From an uncultured Saprospiraceae bacterium (GTDB lineage: Bacteria > Bacteroidota > Bacteroidia > Chitinophagales > Saprospiraceae): 6,594 nucleotides of DNA. The notes beneath the pieces were generated by a model. The model made no database searches. It saw only the letters and a list, made by a program, of their open reading frames with translations, and was not told the DNA's origin. Numbering within the stretch: position 1 is the stretch's first letter; the number at the start of each line of letters is the position of its first letter. The stretch lies in contig CAKZUM010000190.1 in assembly GCA_937921525.1 (NCBI GenBank), positions 1 to 6,594 of the forward strand, given 5' to 3'. The translations under genes and the position numbers were made by a program. Shown one piece after another: positions 1 to 5,636 of this stretch.

Positions 1-19
1 ATAACCTACTCCCTAATTA

Positions 20-35
20 AATAGTCTCCACTATT
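20..35 (-). terminator. weak hairpin just after the aminopeptidase stop
   Basis: AATAGT and ACTATT form a 6-bp inverted repeat around a 4-nt loop, beginning one base past the aminopeptidase stop codon on the minus strand. The stem is AT-rich and is not followed by a convincing T-run, so it is a poor intrinsic terminator. It is listed because of its position only. Confidence 0.2.
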
Positions 36-36
36 C

Positions 37-1470
37 TCAATAATTCTTAAGAAAATCAAAGACTAATCGAACACCAACTCCCGTACCAGATTTACTTCTA
101 TAGGCATCTGGTGCCTGTAAATAAGCAGGGCCAGCAATATCGAAATGCAACCAAGGGTAATTCGTAAAATGTTCTAAAAATTTCCCTGCAGTAATCATCC
201 CTGCCATAGGTCCGCCTACATTTTTTAGATCTGCAATATTAGATTTCAATTGCTTTCCATATTCTCTCCAGAGTGGAAATTCTACCAGTCGCTCGAATAC
301 CTTTTGCCCACTCTCTTCTAACTGCTCTTTCACCGTAGCACCAGCAGTGCCCATATAGCAAATAGCATGCTGTCCTAAAGACCGTACAGCGGCCCCTGTA
401 AGCGTAGCAAAATCAAGTACCAATTCTGGTTGATATTGTTTAGCATAGTGTAAAGCATCCGCCAAGATCAAACGTCCCTCCGCATCCGTGTTCAATACCT
501 CCACCGTTGTTCCATCATACATAGTGATAACATCGCCGGGAAGGTAGGCATCGTTTCCTATACGATTGTCTGTTGCAGGCACTAAGGCAATCAGATGTAT
601 CGGCAGATTCGCTTTCGATGCAGCGACCATTGCACCAATTACTGTTGCTGCACCAGCCATATCACATTTCATGGTAGCTAGAGAGTTAGGCGTAGGTTTC
701 AAATTAACCCCACCTGTATCAAAAACAACTCCTTTTCCGACTAAAACGATAGGCTTTTCGTTCTTTGCATTCTCAGGTTTCCATTCCATAATACAAAAAC
801 GAGGGGGTCCAAAGCTACCTCTGTTCACAGCTAGTAGGCCGCCCATATTCAACGCCTCTATTTGGGGCTTATCTAAGACTTTAACAGAAAAACCATAGGT
901 ATTCCCTAATGTCTCTATTTCTTCTCCTAACTTTGTGGCCGTAAGATATGATTGAGGTTCATTGACTAAGTCTCTGGCCTTGTAGGTGGCTTCCAAAACC
1001 GCTTGAAGTCCATTTAATTCCTTTGCTGATAAATCTTGTGCGGCAATATTTATTTGATGTGGAACTTTATGATTACCATTCGAGTCACTAAAGTATTTAG
1101 TAAACTGGTATCCCCCTAAAACGATTCCTTCTACATATTCTGCAATCTCAATCTTTTTTACAGTGTTTACTAATGAAATCTCTTGTATCTTGTAGTGCGT
1201 AAATGCATTAGTGATGACATTTCCTGCTACTCGAACTAGTTCTTTTTGATAGTGCGCATCATCAGAAGTATCTATAAAATGAACTAGGAGACTATTCGTC
1301 TTTTTAGGAAAGAAAACGTATTGAATATCGCTCGTTGCTGCTTGCTCTAGATAGGCCCTTTCGTTTTCATTTAAATAAGGGAAAACAGGGTTCAAGTGGT
1401 TAGTCGTGGCTAAGATAAGCAAGTTATCTTTTTTATTGGGACGATCTACTAGGTTTATATTGAAACTCAT
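37..1470 (-). CDS. pepA: leucyl aminopeptidase, peptidase family M17
   Basis: Cytosolic two-metal (usually Zn/Mn) exopeptidase that releases N-terminal residues from peptides during protein turnover; the family is usually hexameric. The 477-residue product has the variable N-terminal domain (about 1-160) followed by the conserved catalytic domain. The M17 signature NTDAEGRL is at 327-334. By spacing to E. coli PepA, the metal ligands are K246, D251, D270, D329 and E331, and the catalytic residues are K258 and R333; all are present. VGKGVVFDTGG (244-254) and MKCDMAGAA (267-275) are also typical. The frame is open to a TTG at 1533, adding 21 partly hydrophobic residues. I chose the ATG at 1470 because MSFNINLV begins the expected first strand and the extension contains a mid-segment Arg and uses a rare start. 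The gene stands alone and is divergent from rsmA. Function is near certain; the physiological substrate is not known. The symbol follows family usage. Confidence 0.94.
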   Translation of the reverse strand: MSFNINLVDRPNKKDNLLILATTNHLNPVFPYLNENERAYLEQAATSDIQYVFFPKKTNSLLVHFIDTSDDAHYQKELVRVAGNVITNAFTHYKIQEISLVNTVKKIEIAEYVEGIVLGGYQFTKYFSDSNGNHKVPHQINIAAQDLSAKELNGLQAVLEATYKARDLVNEPQSYLTATKLGEEIETLGNTYGFSVKVLDKPQIEALNMGGLLAVNRGSFGPPRFCIMEWKPENAKNEKPIVLVGKGVVFDTGGVNLKPTPNSLATMKCDMAGAATVIGAMVAASKANLPIHLIALVPATDNRIGNDAYLPGDVITMYDGTTVEVLNTDAEGRLILADALHYAKQYQPELVLDFATLTGAAVRSLGQHAICYMGTAGATVKEQLEESGQKVFERLVEFPLWREYGKQLKSNIADLKNVGGPMAGMITAGKFLEHFTNYPWLHFDIAGPAYLQAPDAYRSKSGTGVGVRLVFDFLKNY

Positions 1471-1673
1471 TGCTACACTGCTATTTAAGTAACGACACAA
1501 TAATAGCGTCAAATGAATGGCGTTTTTAAACAATTACTTAAAAGCGATCAATGTAATAGTTAAAAGACTACATTCTTAAACAACTTCAATACTCTTTAAA
1601 GGTTTTTTTCAATATTTGTTTCTGAAAAACAAGTGTTTATGCTTTTAACAAATTTCTAAACCAAAATCATTTC
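1471..1673. other. divergent intergenic region, aminopeptidase / rsmA
   Basis: This 203-bp AT-rich gap must hold promoters for both divergent genes. I looked for the Bacteroidota pair TTG-N19-21-TAnnTTTG on both strands and found only degenerate candidates, so no promoter is called. A short palindrome, AAACA-AG-TGTTT (1626-1637), lies about 37 bp before the rsmA start; it is too short to interpret. No other repeats or short genes were seen. Confidence 0.5.
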
Positions 1674-2447
1674 GTGAGGGCAAAAAAATCATTCGGACAA
1701 CACTTTTTAAATAAGGAATCTATTGCAGAACGCATTGCCGATAGTTTATTACTAACGACTACTTATCAAAAAATTCTAGAAGTAGGTCCTGGTAAAGGGA
1801 TGTTAACAAAATACTTGCTTAAAAAGGAGAAAGAATTAGTGGTGGTGGAGGCAGATCGAGATATGGTCAGTTATTTACAACAAAACTTCCCAGAATTGAA
1901 AGGGCAAATTATTTCCGAAGATTTTCTGAAAGTGCCTTTAGAACTCTTTTTTCAAGAAAACACCTCTTTTGCACTCATTGGTAACTATCCATATAATATC
2001 TCTAGCCAAATTATTTTTAAAATGCTAGAATATCGCCAACAAATACCTGAAATGGTAGGAATGTTTCAAAAAGAAGTAGCAGATAGAATTGTAGCTGGCC
2101 CTGGTAGTAAAACCTATGGTGTCGTTAGTGTCTTAGTAAAAGCTTATTATGATGGAGAATTGCTATTTAACGTAGGTAAAGGGAACTTTACGCCACCTCC
2201 TAAGGTTGAATCTGCTGTAATTCGGCTTGTTAGACGAGAAAATCATGAGCTAGGTTGTAGTTATAAAACGCTTAGACAAGTAGTCAAACAAGCATTTAGT
2301 CAGCGGCGAAAAATGCTTAGAAATACCATGAAATCCTTTTCAAAAGATCCGGATTTCTTGAATTTACCGATACTTACTAAACGTCCTGAACAGCTTTCCT
2401 TGGAAGAGTTTGTTGATCTAACTATACGGGTAGAAGATCTTTTGTAG
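1674..2447 (+). CDS. rsmA: 16S rRNA (adenine1518-N6/adenine1519-N6)-dimethyltransferase
   Basis: RsmA/KsgA transfers four methyl groups from S-adenosylmethionine to two adjacent adenines in the helix 45 loop of 16S rRNA, late in 30S subunit assembly. Loss of the enzyme classically gives kasugamycin resistance. At 257 residues the protein is of normal family length. It shows the N-terminal RAKKSFGQHFL (2-12), the SAM-binding motif EVGPGKGMLT (36-45), the acidic ribose-binding end of strand 2 (VVEAD, 57-61), the catalytic motif GNYPYNISS (103-111, in place of the commoner NLPYNIS), FTPPPKVES (172-180), and the C-terminal FSQRRKMLRN (208-217) and RPEQLS (237-242). The start is GTG: no ATG exists between the in-frame stop at 1623-1625 and this codon, and VRAKK is where family members begin. 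It is followed by a repeat-bearing gap rather than an operon partner. Confidence 0.96.
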   Translation: MRAKKSFGQHFLNKESIAERIADSLLLTTTYQKILEVGPGKGMLTKYLLKKEKELVVVEADRDMVSYLQQNFPELKGQIISEDFLKVPLELFFQENTSFALIGNYPYNISSQIIFKMLEYRQQIPEMVGMFQKEVADRIVAGPGSKTYGVVSVLVKAYYDGELLFNVGKGNFTPPPKVESAVIRLVRRENHELGCSYKTLRQVVKQAFSQRRKMLRNTMKSFSKDPDFLNLPILTKRPEQLSLEEFVDLTIRVEDLL

Positions 2448-2449
2448 CT

Positions 2450-2463
2450 CGGAATTCATTCCG
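2450..2463. repeat. palindrome CGGAAT-N2-ATTCCG, first of three
   Basis: CGGAAT and ATTCCG flank TC, starting three bases after the rsmA stop. The same palindrome with AA in the centre recurs at 2527-2540 and 2612-2625, inside the two 84-bp repeats that follow. It may act as a transcript-end hairpin for rsmA, but it lacks a T-run. Confidence 0.7.
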
Positions 2464-2466
2464 AAA

Positions 2467-2550
2467 GACTATCGAGCGCAGCGCAGATAGGTTAGAGCCT
2501 AATTATACGTTGCGCTTGGTGGGTGACGGAATAAATTCCGTGCTACTGCA
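2467..2550. repeat. 84-bp direct repeat, copy 1
   Basis: It begins GACTATCGAGCGCAGCGCAG and ends with an ACGGAAT-AA-ATTCCGT hairpin (2526-2541) plus GCTACTGCA. The first 29 bases and the last 29 or so (from GGTGACGG) are identical to copy 2, apart from the one-base spacer between copies. The central 25 bases or so are divergent. CTATC/GATAG around GAGCGCAGCGCA makes a second small hairpin at 2469-2490. The unit is more GC-rich than the surrounding DNA and noncoding. It resembles a dispersed intergenic repeat of the REP type; this is inferred from structure only. Confidence 0.85.
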
Positions 2551-2551
2551 G

Positions 2552-2635
2552 GACTATCGAGCGCAGCGCAGATAGGTTAGTGCCTAATATTACGCTACTT
2601 TCGATAGGTGACGGAATAAATTCCGTGCTACTGCA
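2552..2635. repeat. 84-bp direct repeat, copy 2
   Basis: Second copy, offset exactly 85 bp from the first with one G between them. It has the same ends and the same ACGGAAT-AA-ATTCCGT hairpin (2611-2626). Its divergent centre contains TCGATAG (2601-2607), which can pair with CTATCGA at 2554-2560, a pairing copy 1 cannot make in that form. Sixteen bases (2578-2593) match 4332-4347 at 14 of 16 positions, which suggests a family with other copies. Confidence 0.85.
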
Positions 2636-2671
2636 TGTTTGTTAATTGTGGATAACTCTTAGGACGTTTTC

Positions 2672-2702
2672 CTGCTTTTAAACTGATTTACCTTTAAATT
2701 TG
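2672..2702 (+). promoter_or_regulatory. candidate Bacteroidota promoter for yqeY
   Basis: TAAATTTG at 2695-2702 is an exact match to the Bacteroidota sigma -7 element TAnnTTTG. Twenty bases upstream, CTG (2672-2674) is an imperfect match to the -33 TTG. Transcription would begin near 2709, leaving a leader of about 40 nt before the yqeY ATG. The site lies downstream of the repeats, implying that yqeY is not simply read through from rsmA. The -33 half is weak. Confidence 0.5.
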
Positions 2703-2748
2703 TAATGTCCTGAATAGGCTCTTAACTATTCAATAAATAATAGCAAAA

Positions 2749-3195
2749 ATGACTTTAGAAGAAAGAATTAATGCAGACTTAAAAACAGCCATGAAGGCCA
2801 AAGATGATGCCGCAAAACGTGGAATCAGAGCGATTAAAAGTCAACTTTTATTACTTAAAACATCGGGTACTGGTACAGAAATAGACGAGGCTGGAGAGAT
2901 TAAGTTGGTACAAAAACTGGTCAAACAACGTAAGGATTCTTTGGCTATTTTTGAAGAACAAGGTAGAGCAGATCTTGCAAAAATAGAATCTGAAGAAATT
3001 GCTGTTTTAGAAAAATACTTGCCTCAGCAAATGGGAGAAGAAGAACTAACTACTTTCTTAAAAGGATTAATGGAACAAGTTGGTGCTACATCTATGAAAG
3101 ATATGGGAAAAGTGATGGGCATGGCTTCCAAGCAATTAGCTGGTAAGGCTGACGGGAAATCCATCTCCAACATTGTAAAGAAATTATTGGGTTAA
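2749..3195 (+). CDS. yqeY: GatB/YqeY domain protein
   Basis: Small cytosolic, mainly helical protein of the YqeY family, related to the C-terminal tRNA-binding domain of the GatB amidotransferase subunit. Its exact role is not established; a link to tRNA or aminoacyl-tRNA is assumed from that kinship. At 148 residues it is of typical free-standing length. Family landmarks are the early Arg-rich helix KRGIRAIKSQL (23-33), KQRKDSLAIFEEQGRADLA (59-77), the conserved EIAVLEKYLPQQ (83-94), and the C-terminal DMGKVMGMASKQLAGKADG (118-136) followed by ISNIVKKLL. There is no amidotransferase catalytic domain, so this is not GatB itself. The ATG at 2749 gives the normal start (MTLEERINADLKTAMKAKD). 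No Shine-Dalgarno sequence is visible; the preceding bases are A-rich. scpA lies 144 bp downstream beyond a hairpin pair, so co-transcription is possible but unproven. Confidence 0.93.
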   Translation: MTLEERINADLKTAMKAKDDAAKRGIRAIKSQLLLLKTSGTGTEIDEAGEIKLVQKLVKQRKDSLAIFEEQGRADLAKIESEEIAVLEKYLPQQMGEEELTTFLKGLMEQVGATSMKDMGKVMGMASKQLAGKADGKSISNIVKKLLG

Positions 3196-3224
3196 ATTAT
3201 TATGGTTCTTTGATAATTTTTACA

Positions 3225-3264
3225 ACATTCCCGTCCGATGGCTACCGCCGTCGGATGGGAATGT
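3225..3264 (+). repeat. REP-like hairpin 1 of a BIME-like pair
   Basis: The arms 3225-3242 and 3247-3264 form an 18-bp stem closed by the loop TACC. All pairs are Watson-Crick except two G-T wobbles (3233 with 3256, 3239 with 3250). The core, CCGATGGCTACCGCCGTCGG, is far more GC-rich than its surroundings. Inverted hairpin 2 follows after one base. No T-run follows, so it is not a standard terminator, though it may stabilise the 3' end of the yqeY transcript. Confidence 0.88.
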
Positions 3265-3265
3265 A

Positions 3266-3301
3266 CTACTCATCGGACGGCGGTAGCCATCCGACGAGTA
3301 G
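3266..3301 (-). repeat. REP-like hairpin 2, inverted copy
   Basis: The arms 3266-3281 and 3286-3301 pair around GGTA. On the plus strand there are two A-C mismatches (3272 with 3295, 3278 with 3289). On the minus strand the same positions become G-T wobbles, so this is the same element as hairpin 1 in the opposite orientation. Reverse-complemented, 3269-3296 matches 3232-3259 at 25 of 28 positions. A head-to-head pair of one hairpin family is the architecture of a BIME (bacterial interspersed mosaic element). Confidence 0.88.
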
Positions 3302-3339
3302 GTAGAAATGGGATAATACTTGTAGATAAACAGAACAAA

Positions 3340-4155
3340 ATGACAGCTACTAATTCAACTTATAACATTAAATTGGCTCAATTCGAAGGGCCATTTGATT
3401 TATTGCTTTTCTTTATTGAAAGAGATGAATTAGATATTTATAACATTCCAATTGCTAAAATCACAGACGACTTTCTGGGATATATTCGACAGATGGAGGC
3501 GATGAATATTGATTTGGCTAGTGAGTTTATATTAGTAGCTGCCACTTTGATGCGAATCAAAGCCAAAATGTTGATTCCAAGAAAGCCAGTAGATGAAGAA
3601 GGAAATGAAGTAGATCCGAGAGAAGAGTTGGTGCAGCGGCTTTTAGAATACAAGAGATATAAGAGTGTTTTAGAGGAAATGAGACAAAAGGAAATGCACC
3701 GATCTCAGCAAGTCAAAAGAGGTAATGTCGCAAAAGATTTAAAGATAATTGGAAAAAAAGCTTTTGTAGATGTAGAGTTGGAATCTTTGACGCTCTTTAA
3801 ATTAATGAAAACTTTTGCGAAAGTGGTCGAACGATTTGAAGATAATAATCGAAAAATCAATGTACACACGGTTGTCAATTATAACTATTCTATTCAAGGA
3901 CAACAGATCTTTATTCTTTCCAAAATTAAGAGTGATATAAAACCTACCTTCGAAAGTATTTTCAGTGTTTGTGAAAATAGAATCCACGCGATCGTTACTT
4001 TCTTAGCCCTTCTTGAATTATTAAATCTATCTAAACTACACCTTATTCAAGGGGAGGGGATTAATAATTTTTGGTTGACGGATGTGGTCGATGAAGAGAC
4101 GGAGACTGAGACTGACATGGACATTGATAGTGATGACATTGATGAAAATAACTAG
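3340..4155 (+). CDS. scpA: segregation and condensation protein A (ScpA, kleisin)
   Basis: ScpA is the kleisin that bridges the two SMC heads and, with ScpB, forms the bacterial condensin that compacts and segregates the chromosome. The 271-residue product has the N-terminal SMC-neck-binding domain (about 8-80) with the diagnostic YNIKLAQFEGPFDLLLFFIE (8-27), LDIYNIPIAKITDDFL (31-46) and LASEFILVAATLMRIKAKMLIP (59-80). A middle ScpB-binding region and a C-terminal winged-helix domain (about 205-248, including FLALLELLNLSKL) follow. The tail from 248 on is strongly acidic (many D/E, no K/R). The frame is open up to an ATG at 3238, but those 34 extra residues are translated repeat DNA. The ATG at 3340 puts YxIKLxxFEGPxDLLL at its usual place near the N-terminus. 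scpB is not adjacent; the next genes are regulators. No Shine-Dalgarno sequence is visible. Confidence 0.95.
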   Translation: MTATNSTYNIKLAQFEGPFDLLLFFIERDELDIYNIPIAKITDDFLGYIRQMEAMNIDLASEFILVAATLMRIKAKMLIPRKPVDEEGNEVDPREELVQRLLEYKRYKSVLEEMRQKEMHRSQQVKRGNVAKDLKIIGKKAFVDVELESLTLFKLMKTFAKVVERFEDNNRKINVHTVVNYNYSIQGQQIFILSKIKSDIKPTFESIFSVCENRIHAIVTFLALLELLNLSKLHLIQGEGINNFWLTDVVDEETETETDMDIDSDDIDENN

Positions 4156-4323
4156 GATTTTAAAATTAGTTAGATTTTACGCTCACTTCATATAAGGTTC
4201 TTGATAATTTAAGGTTATATATTCAGAAAGTTTATCAAAATCATTCCTGTATTTTACTAATACCACTCCAATCTTATATCCCCTACTTGCCTTTATAATG
4301 TATTAGCTAAAACTTGCTCGGGC

Positions 4324-4349
4324 TTGTGGTATAGCGCCTAATACTACAA
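4324..4349. repeat. 9-bp hairpin with 84-bp-repeat-like loop
   Basis: TTGTGGTAT and ATACTACAA pair over 9 bp with one G-T wobble (4328 with 4345), around AGCGCCTA. The segment 4332-4347, TAGCGCCTAATACTAC, matches 2578-2593 in the repeat after rsmA at 14 of 16 bases, so it may be a decayed or partial relative. It is not followed by a T-run. Confidence 0.55.
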
Positions 4350-4398
4350 CTTTTACTAAAAATAAGGATAAACTCCTGTATTTTTGTTACTTTGTAAT

Positions 4399-4411
4399 AA
4401 TTCTAAGAATT
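4399..4411. promoter_or_regulatory. 13-bp AT-rich palindrome
   Basis: AATTCT and AGAATT surround a single A. It lies just downstream of the imperfect -7-like TTACTTTG (4387-4394). It could be an operator, but AT-rich palindromes of this size also arise by chance in such DNA. Confidence 0.25.
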
Positions 4412-4451
4412 TAGGAATAAACAATAAACTTTAAATATTGTATAATAGACT

Positions 4452-4469
4452 AGTTACCTTTTGGTAACT
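4452..4469. promoter_or_regulatory. candidate operator AGTTACC-N4-GGTAACT
   Basis: A perfect 7-bp inverted repeat around TTTT, 18 bp overall, 152 bp before the start of the GbsR/MarR-like gene. Size and symmetry suit a dimeric winged-helix regulator, and autoregulation is common in MarR-type families. Single GGTAAC and GTTAACC half-site-like words recur at 4537-4542 and 4614-4620, the latter ending one base before the start codon. Which protein binds it is inference. Confidence 0.45.
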
Positions 4470-4554
4470 CTAATTGCAATCGTAGTTTATAACTAAAATT
4501 TAGTTAGACACTAAAATAATAGAATTAGGAGTAGTAGGTAACAGCTAAAGTGCT

Positions 4555-4564
4555 TGTTATAACA
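4555..4564. promoter_or_regulatory. palindrome TGTTATAACA
   Basis: Perfect 10-bp palindrome 57 bp before the regulator start, where it could overlap the promoter or the early transcript. A possible second operator, but short. Confidence 0.25.
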
Positions 4565-4621
4565 CATTTCTTGACCTATACCAAATCTCTTATCTTATTC
4601 TAGTCGTTTAAAAGTTAACCA

Positions 4622-5128
4622 ATGACCCAACAGGAAAAAAAAGAAAAATTTATACAATCTTGGGGCGCATTAGGTACTAATTGGGGTATCAATCGAACGA
4701 TGGCGCAGATTCATGCGTTATTACTAATATCAGCCAAGCCACTTAGCGCACAAGCAATAAAAGAGGAGTTAAAAATCTCTGTTGGAAATGCTAATATGAA
4801 TATTCGGGCACTCATAGATTGGGGGCTAGTGCATAAGAAATTAATTTCTGGTGAACGTAAAGAATTCTTTGTAGCAGAAAAGGATATGTGGGAAGTAGTG
4901 AAAAAAATCATTATTCAGCGAAAGAAGAAAGAACTAGAGCCTATTCTTAAAATGCTAGGAGATATTAATATTTCGGAGATGAATCCAAAAGATTTGGAGG
5001 AGGAAGAATTTGTCAAAGTAATAAAGGACTTAGAGCTTTATTCTAACAAAATAGATAATACTTTTGATACGCTAATTAATGCAGACTCTAATTGGTTTGT
5101 CGGTACATTTATGCGCATGATTCGATAA
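4622..5128 (+). CDS. GbsR/MarR-family winged-helix transcriptional regulator
   Basis: Cytosolic DNA-binding protein of the GbsR group (related to MarR), whose Bacillus members control glycine betaine synthesis and uptake. In other phyla the targets are mostly unknown, so no effector is assigned. The product is 168 residues, normal for the group. FIQSWGALGTNWGINRTMAQ (10-29) is the typical N-terminal WG...G...R..AQI block. The helix-turn-helix follows at about 40-70 (PLSAQAIKEELKISVGNANM, then LIDWGLV), and the wing at about 70-85 (KKLISGERKEFF). The remainder (about 86-168) is helical and highly charged, probably a dimerisation region. The ATG at 4622 directly follows AAAGTTAACCA; there is no Shine-Dalgarno sequence. 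A second regulator begins 37 bp after its stop, suggesting co-transcription. The upstream palindromes suggest self-regulation. Confidence 0.88.
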   Translation: MTQQEKKEKFIQSWGALGTNWGINRTMAQIHALLLISAKPLSAQAIKEELKISVGNANMNIRALIDWGLVHKKLISGERKEFFVAEKDMWEVVKKIIIQRKKKELEPILKMLGDINISEMNPKDLEEEEFVKVIKDLELYSNKIDNTFDTLINADSNWFVGTFMRMIR

Positions 5129-5165
5129 ATTAGATTGGTTTTTCAGTCAACACAATCATAAAAAC

Positions 5166-5504
5166 ATGGAGCCAGAAGAAATTAAAAAAGAGGTCAAAAA
5201 AGAAGTAATCAACGAAGAGTTAGTAGAGAAATTAGATCGTATTGCTTTTATATTAAAAACAGTCGCTCATCCCACTAGATTAGGTATTGTTCATTTGCTA
5301 GAACAACACCCTTTTTTGACGGTTACTGATATTTGTACCATGCTAGATACGGAGCAATCCCTTACCTCTCATCATTTACAAAACATGCGCTTTAAAGGTA
5401 TTTTAAGTGTAAAAAGAGATGGAAGAAAAATGCTTTATTCTTTGAAGGAACGAGATGTATCTTTGATCATTGAATGCTTAGATAATTGCCAATGCAATAT
5501 GTAG
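5166..5504 (+). CDS. ArsR-family winged-helix transcriptional regulator
   Basis: Small dimeric repressor-type protein of 112 residues. After a charged N-terminus (EEIKKEVKKEVINEELVEKL, 4-23) comes the ArsR fold: ILKTVAHPTRLGIVHLLEQH (29-48), then the helix-turn-helix VTDICTMLDTEQSLTSHHLQNMRFKGIL (53-80), and the wing VKRDGRKMLYSL (82-93). The classical arsenic-site motif ELCVCDL is absent, with only C57 in that helix. The last helix ends in ECLDNCQCNM, giving C104, C108 and C110 near the C-terminus. These cysteines could bind a metal or respond to redox state, but that is inference; many ArsR proteins sense neither. The likely partner is the upstream GbsR-like gene, 37 bp away. No metal-efflux or resistance gene is adjacent in the window; the gene downstream is a hydrolase beyond a repeat-rich gap of about 300 bp. 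Confidence 0.9.
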   Translation: MEPEEIKKEVKKEVINEELVEKLDRIAFILKTVAHPTRLGIVHLLEQHPFLTVTDICTMLDTEQSLTSHHLQNMRFKGILSVKRDGRKMLYSLKERDVSLIIECLDNCQCNM

Positions 5505-5538
5505 CTCCTTTACTAACAAATTGAATTAAACAATAATG

Positions 5539-5614
5539 TTTCTTCCAGTATTTTTTGTACAGTTAATTAGGGCGGACGAAAAGTCGTTTTTATAATATGT
5601 ATTACTGGAAGAAA
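5539..5614. repeat. inverted repeat, 12-bp arms
   Basis: TTTCTTCCAGTA (5539-5550) and TACTGGAAGAAA (5603-5614) are perfect inverted copies 52 bp apart. The left arm is followed by six Ts (5551-5556). The arms interlock with those of the 18-bp inverted repeat at 5568-5719, whose left arm lies inside this loop and right arm outside it. Confidence 0.7.
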
Positions 5615-5627
5615 GTTACAAACTTTC
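5611..5627. repeat. hairpin GAAAGTT-ACA-AACTTTC
   Basis: A 7-bp perfect stem with a 3-nt loop. The 13-mer AAGTTACAAACTT (5613-5625) recurs at 5642-5654, so this hairpin and the next are relatives spaced 29 bp apart. Confidence 0.75.
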
Positions 5628-5636
5628 AAAATATTA

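Larger units (their letters stand above)
4156..4621. other. 466-bp intergenic region before the regulator pair
   Basis: AT-rich, with no credible protein-coding frame; the longest I traced on the minus strand is 18 codons from 4567. It holds one hairpin and three further palindromes, listed separately. TTACTTTG at 4387-4394 is one base off the Bacteroidota -7 consensus but has no convincing -33 partner. TATAAT at 4441-4446 resembles a classical -10 box, which is not the usual signal in this phylum. I see no intrinsic terminator after scpA. The length and palindrome density point to a regulatory region for the genes at 4622 and 5166. Confidence 0.6.

Noticed and set aside
566..898. 110-codon open frame on the plus strand
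   Set aside because: It lies wholly antisense to the conserved catalytic domain of the M17 aminopeptidase, and its translation shows no recognisable domain.
1468..1533. 21-residue signal-peptide-like N-terminal extension of the aminopeptidase (MFKNAIHLTLLLCRYLNSSVA)
   Set aside because: It needs a TTG start, has Arg and Asn breaking the hydrophobic run, and M17 enzymes are cytosolic. The ATG at 1470 fits the family start.
2450..2635. CRISPR-like array after rsmA
   Set aside because: Only two units with long identical ends and no regular 30-40 bp spacers; no cas genes. Better described as dispersed palindromic repeats.
3225..3264. Intrinsic terminator of yqeY
   Set aside because: The stem is strong but no T-run follows on the plus strand, and an inverted copy follows after one base. 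It is better explained as a repeat element, though it may still affect transcript ends.
3438..3653. 71-codon open frame on the minus strand
   Set aside because: Antisense to the conserved N-terminal half of scpA; a shadow of its codon pattern.
3802..3987. 61-codon open frame on the minus strand
   Set aside because: Antisense to the middle of scpA, with no supporting start context or domain.
4513..4567. 18-codon hydrophobic minus-strand frame in the gap before the GbsR-like gene
   Set aside because: Too short, no start context, and composed mostly of codons expected in random AT-rich DNA.
4711..4911. 66-codon open frame on the minus strand
   Set aside because: Antisense to the helix-turn-helix of the GbsR/MarR-like gene.
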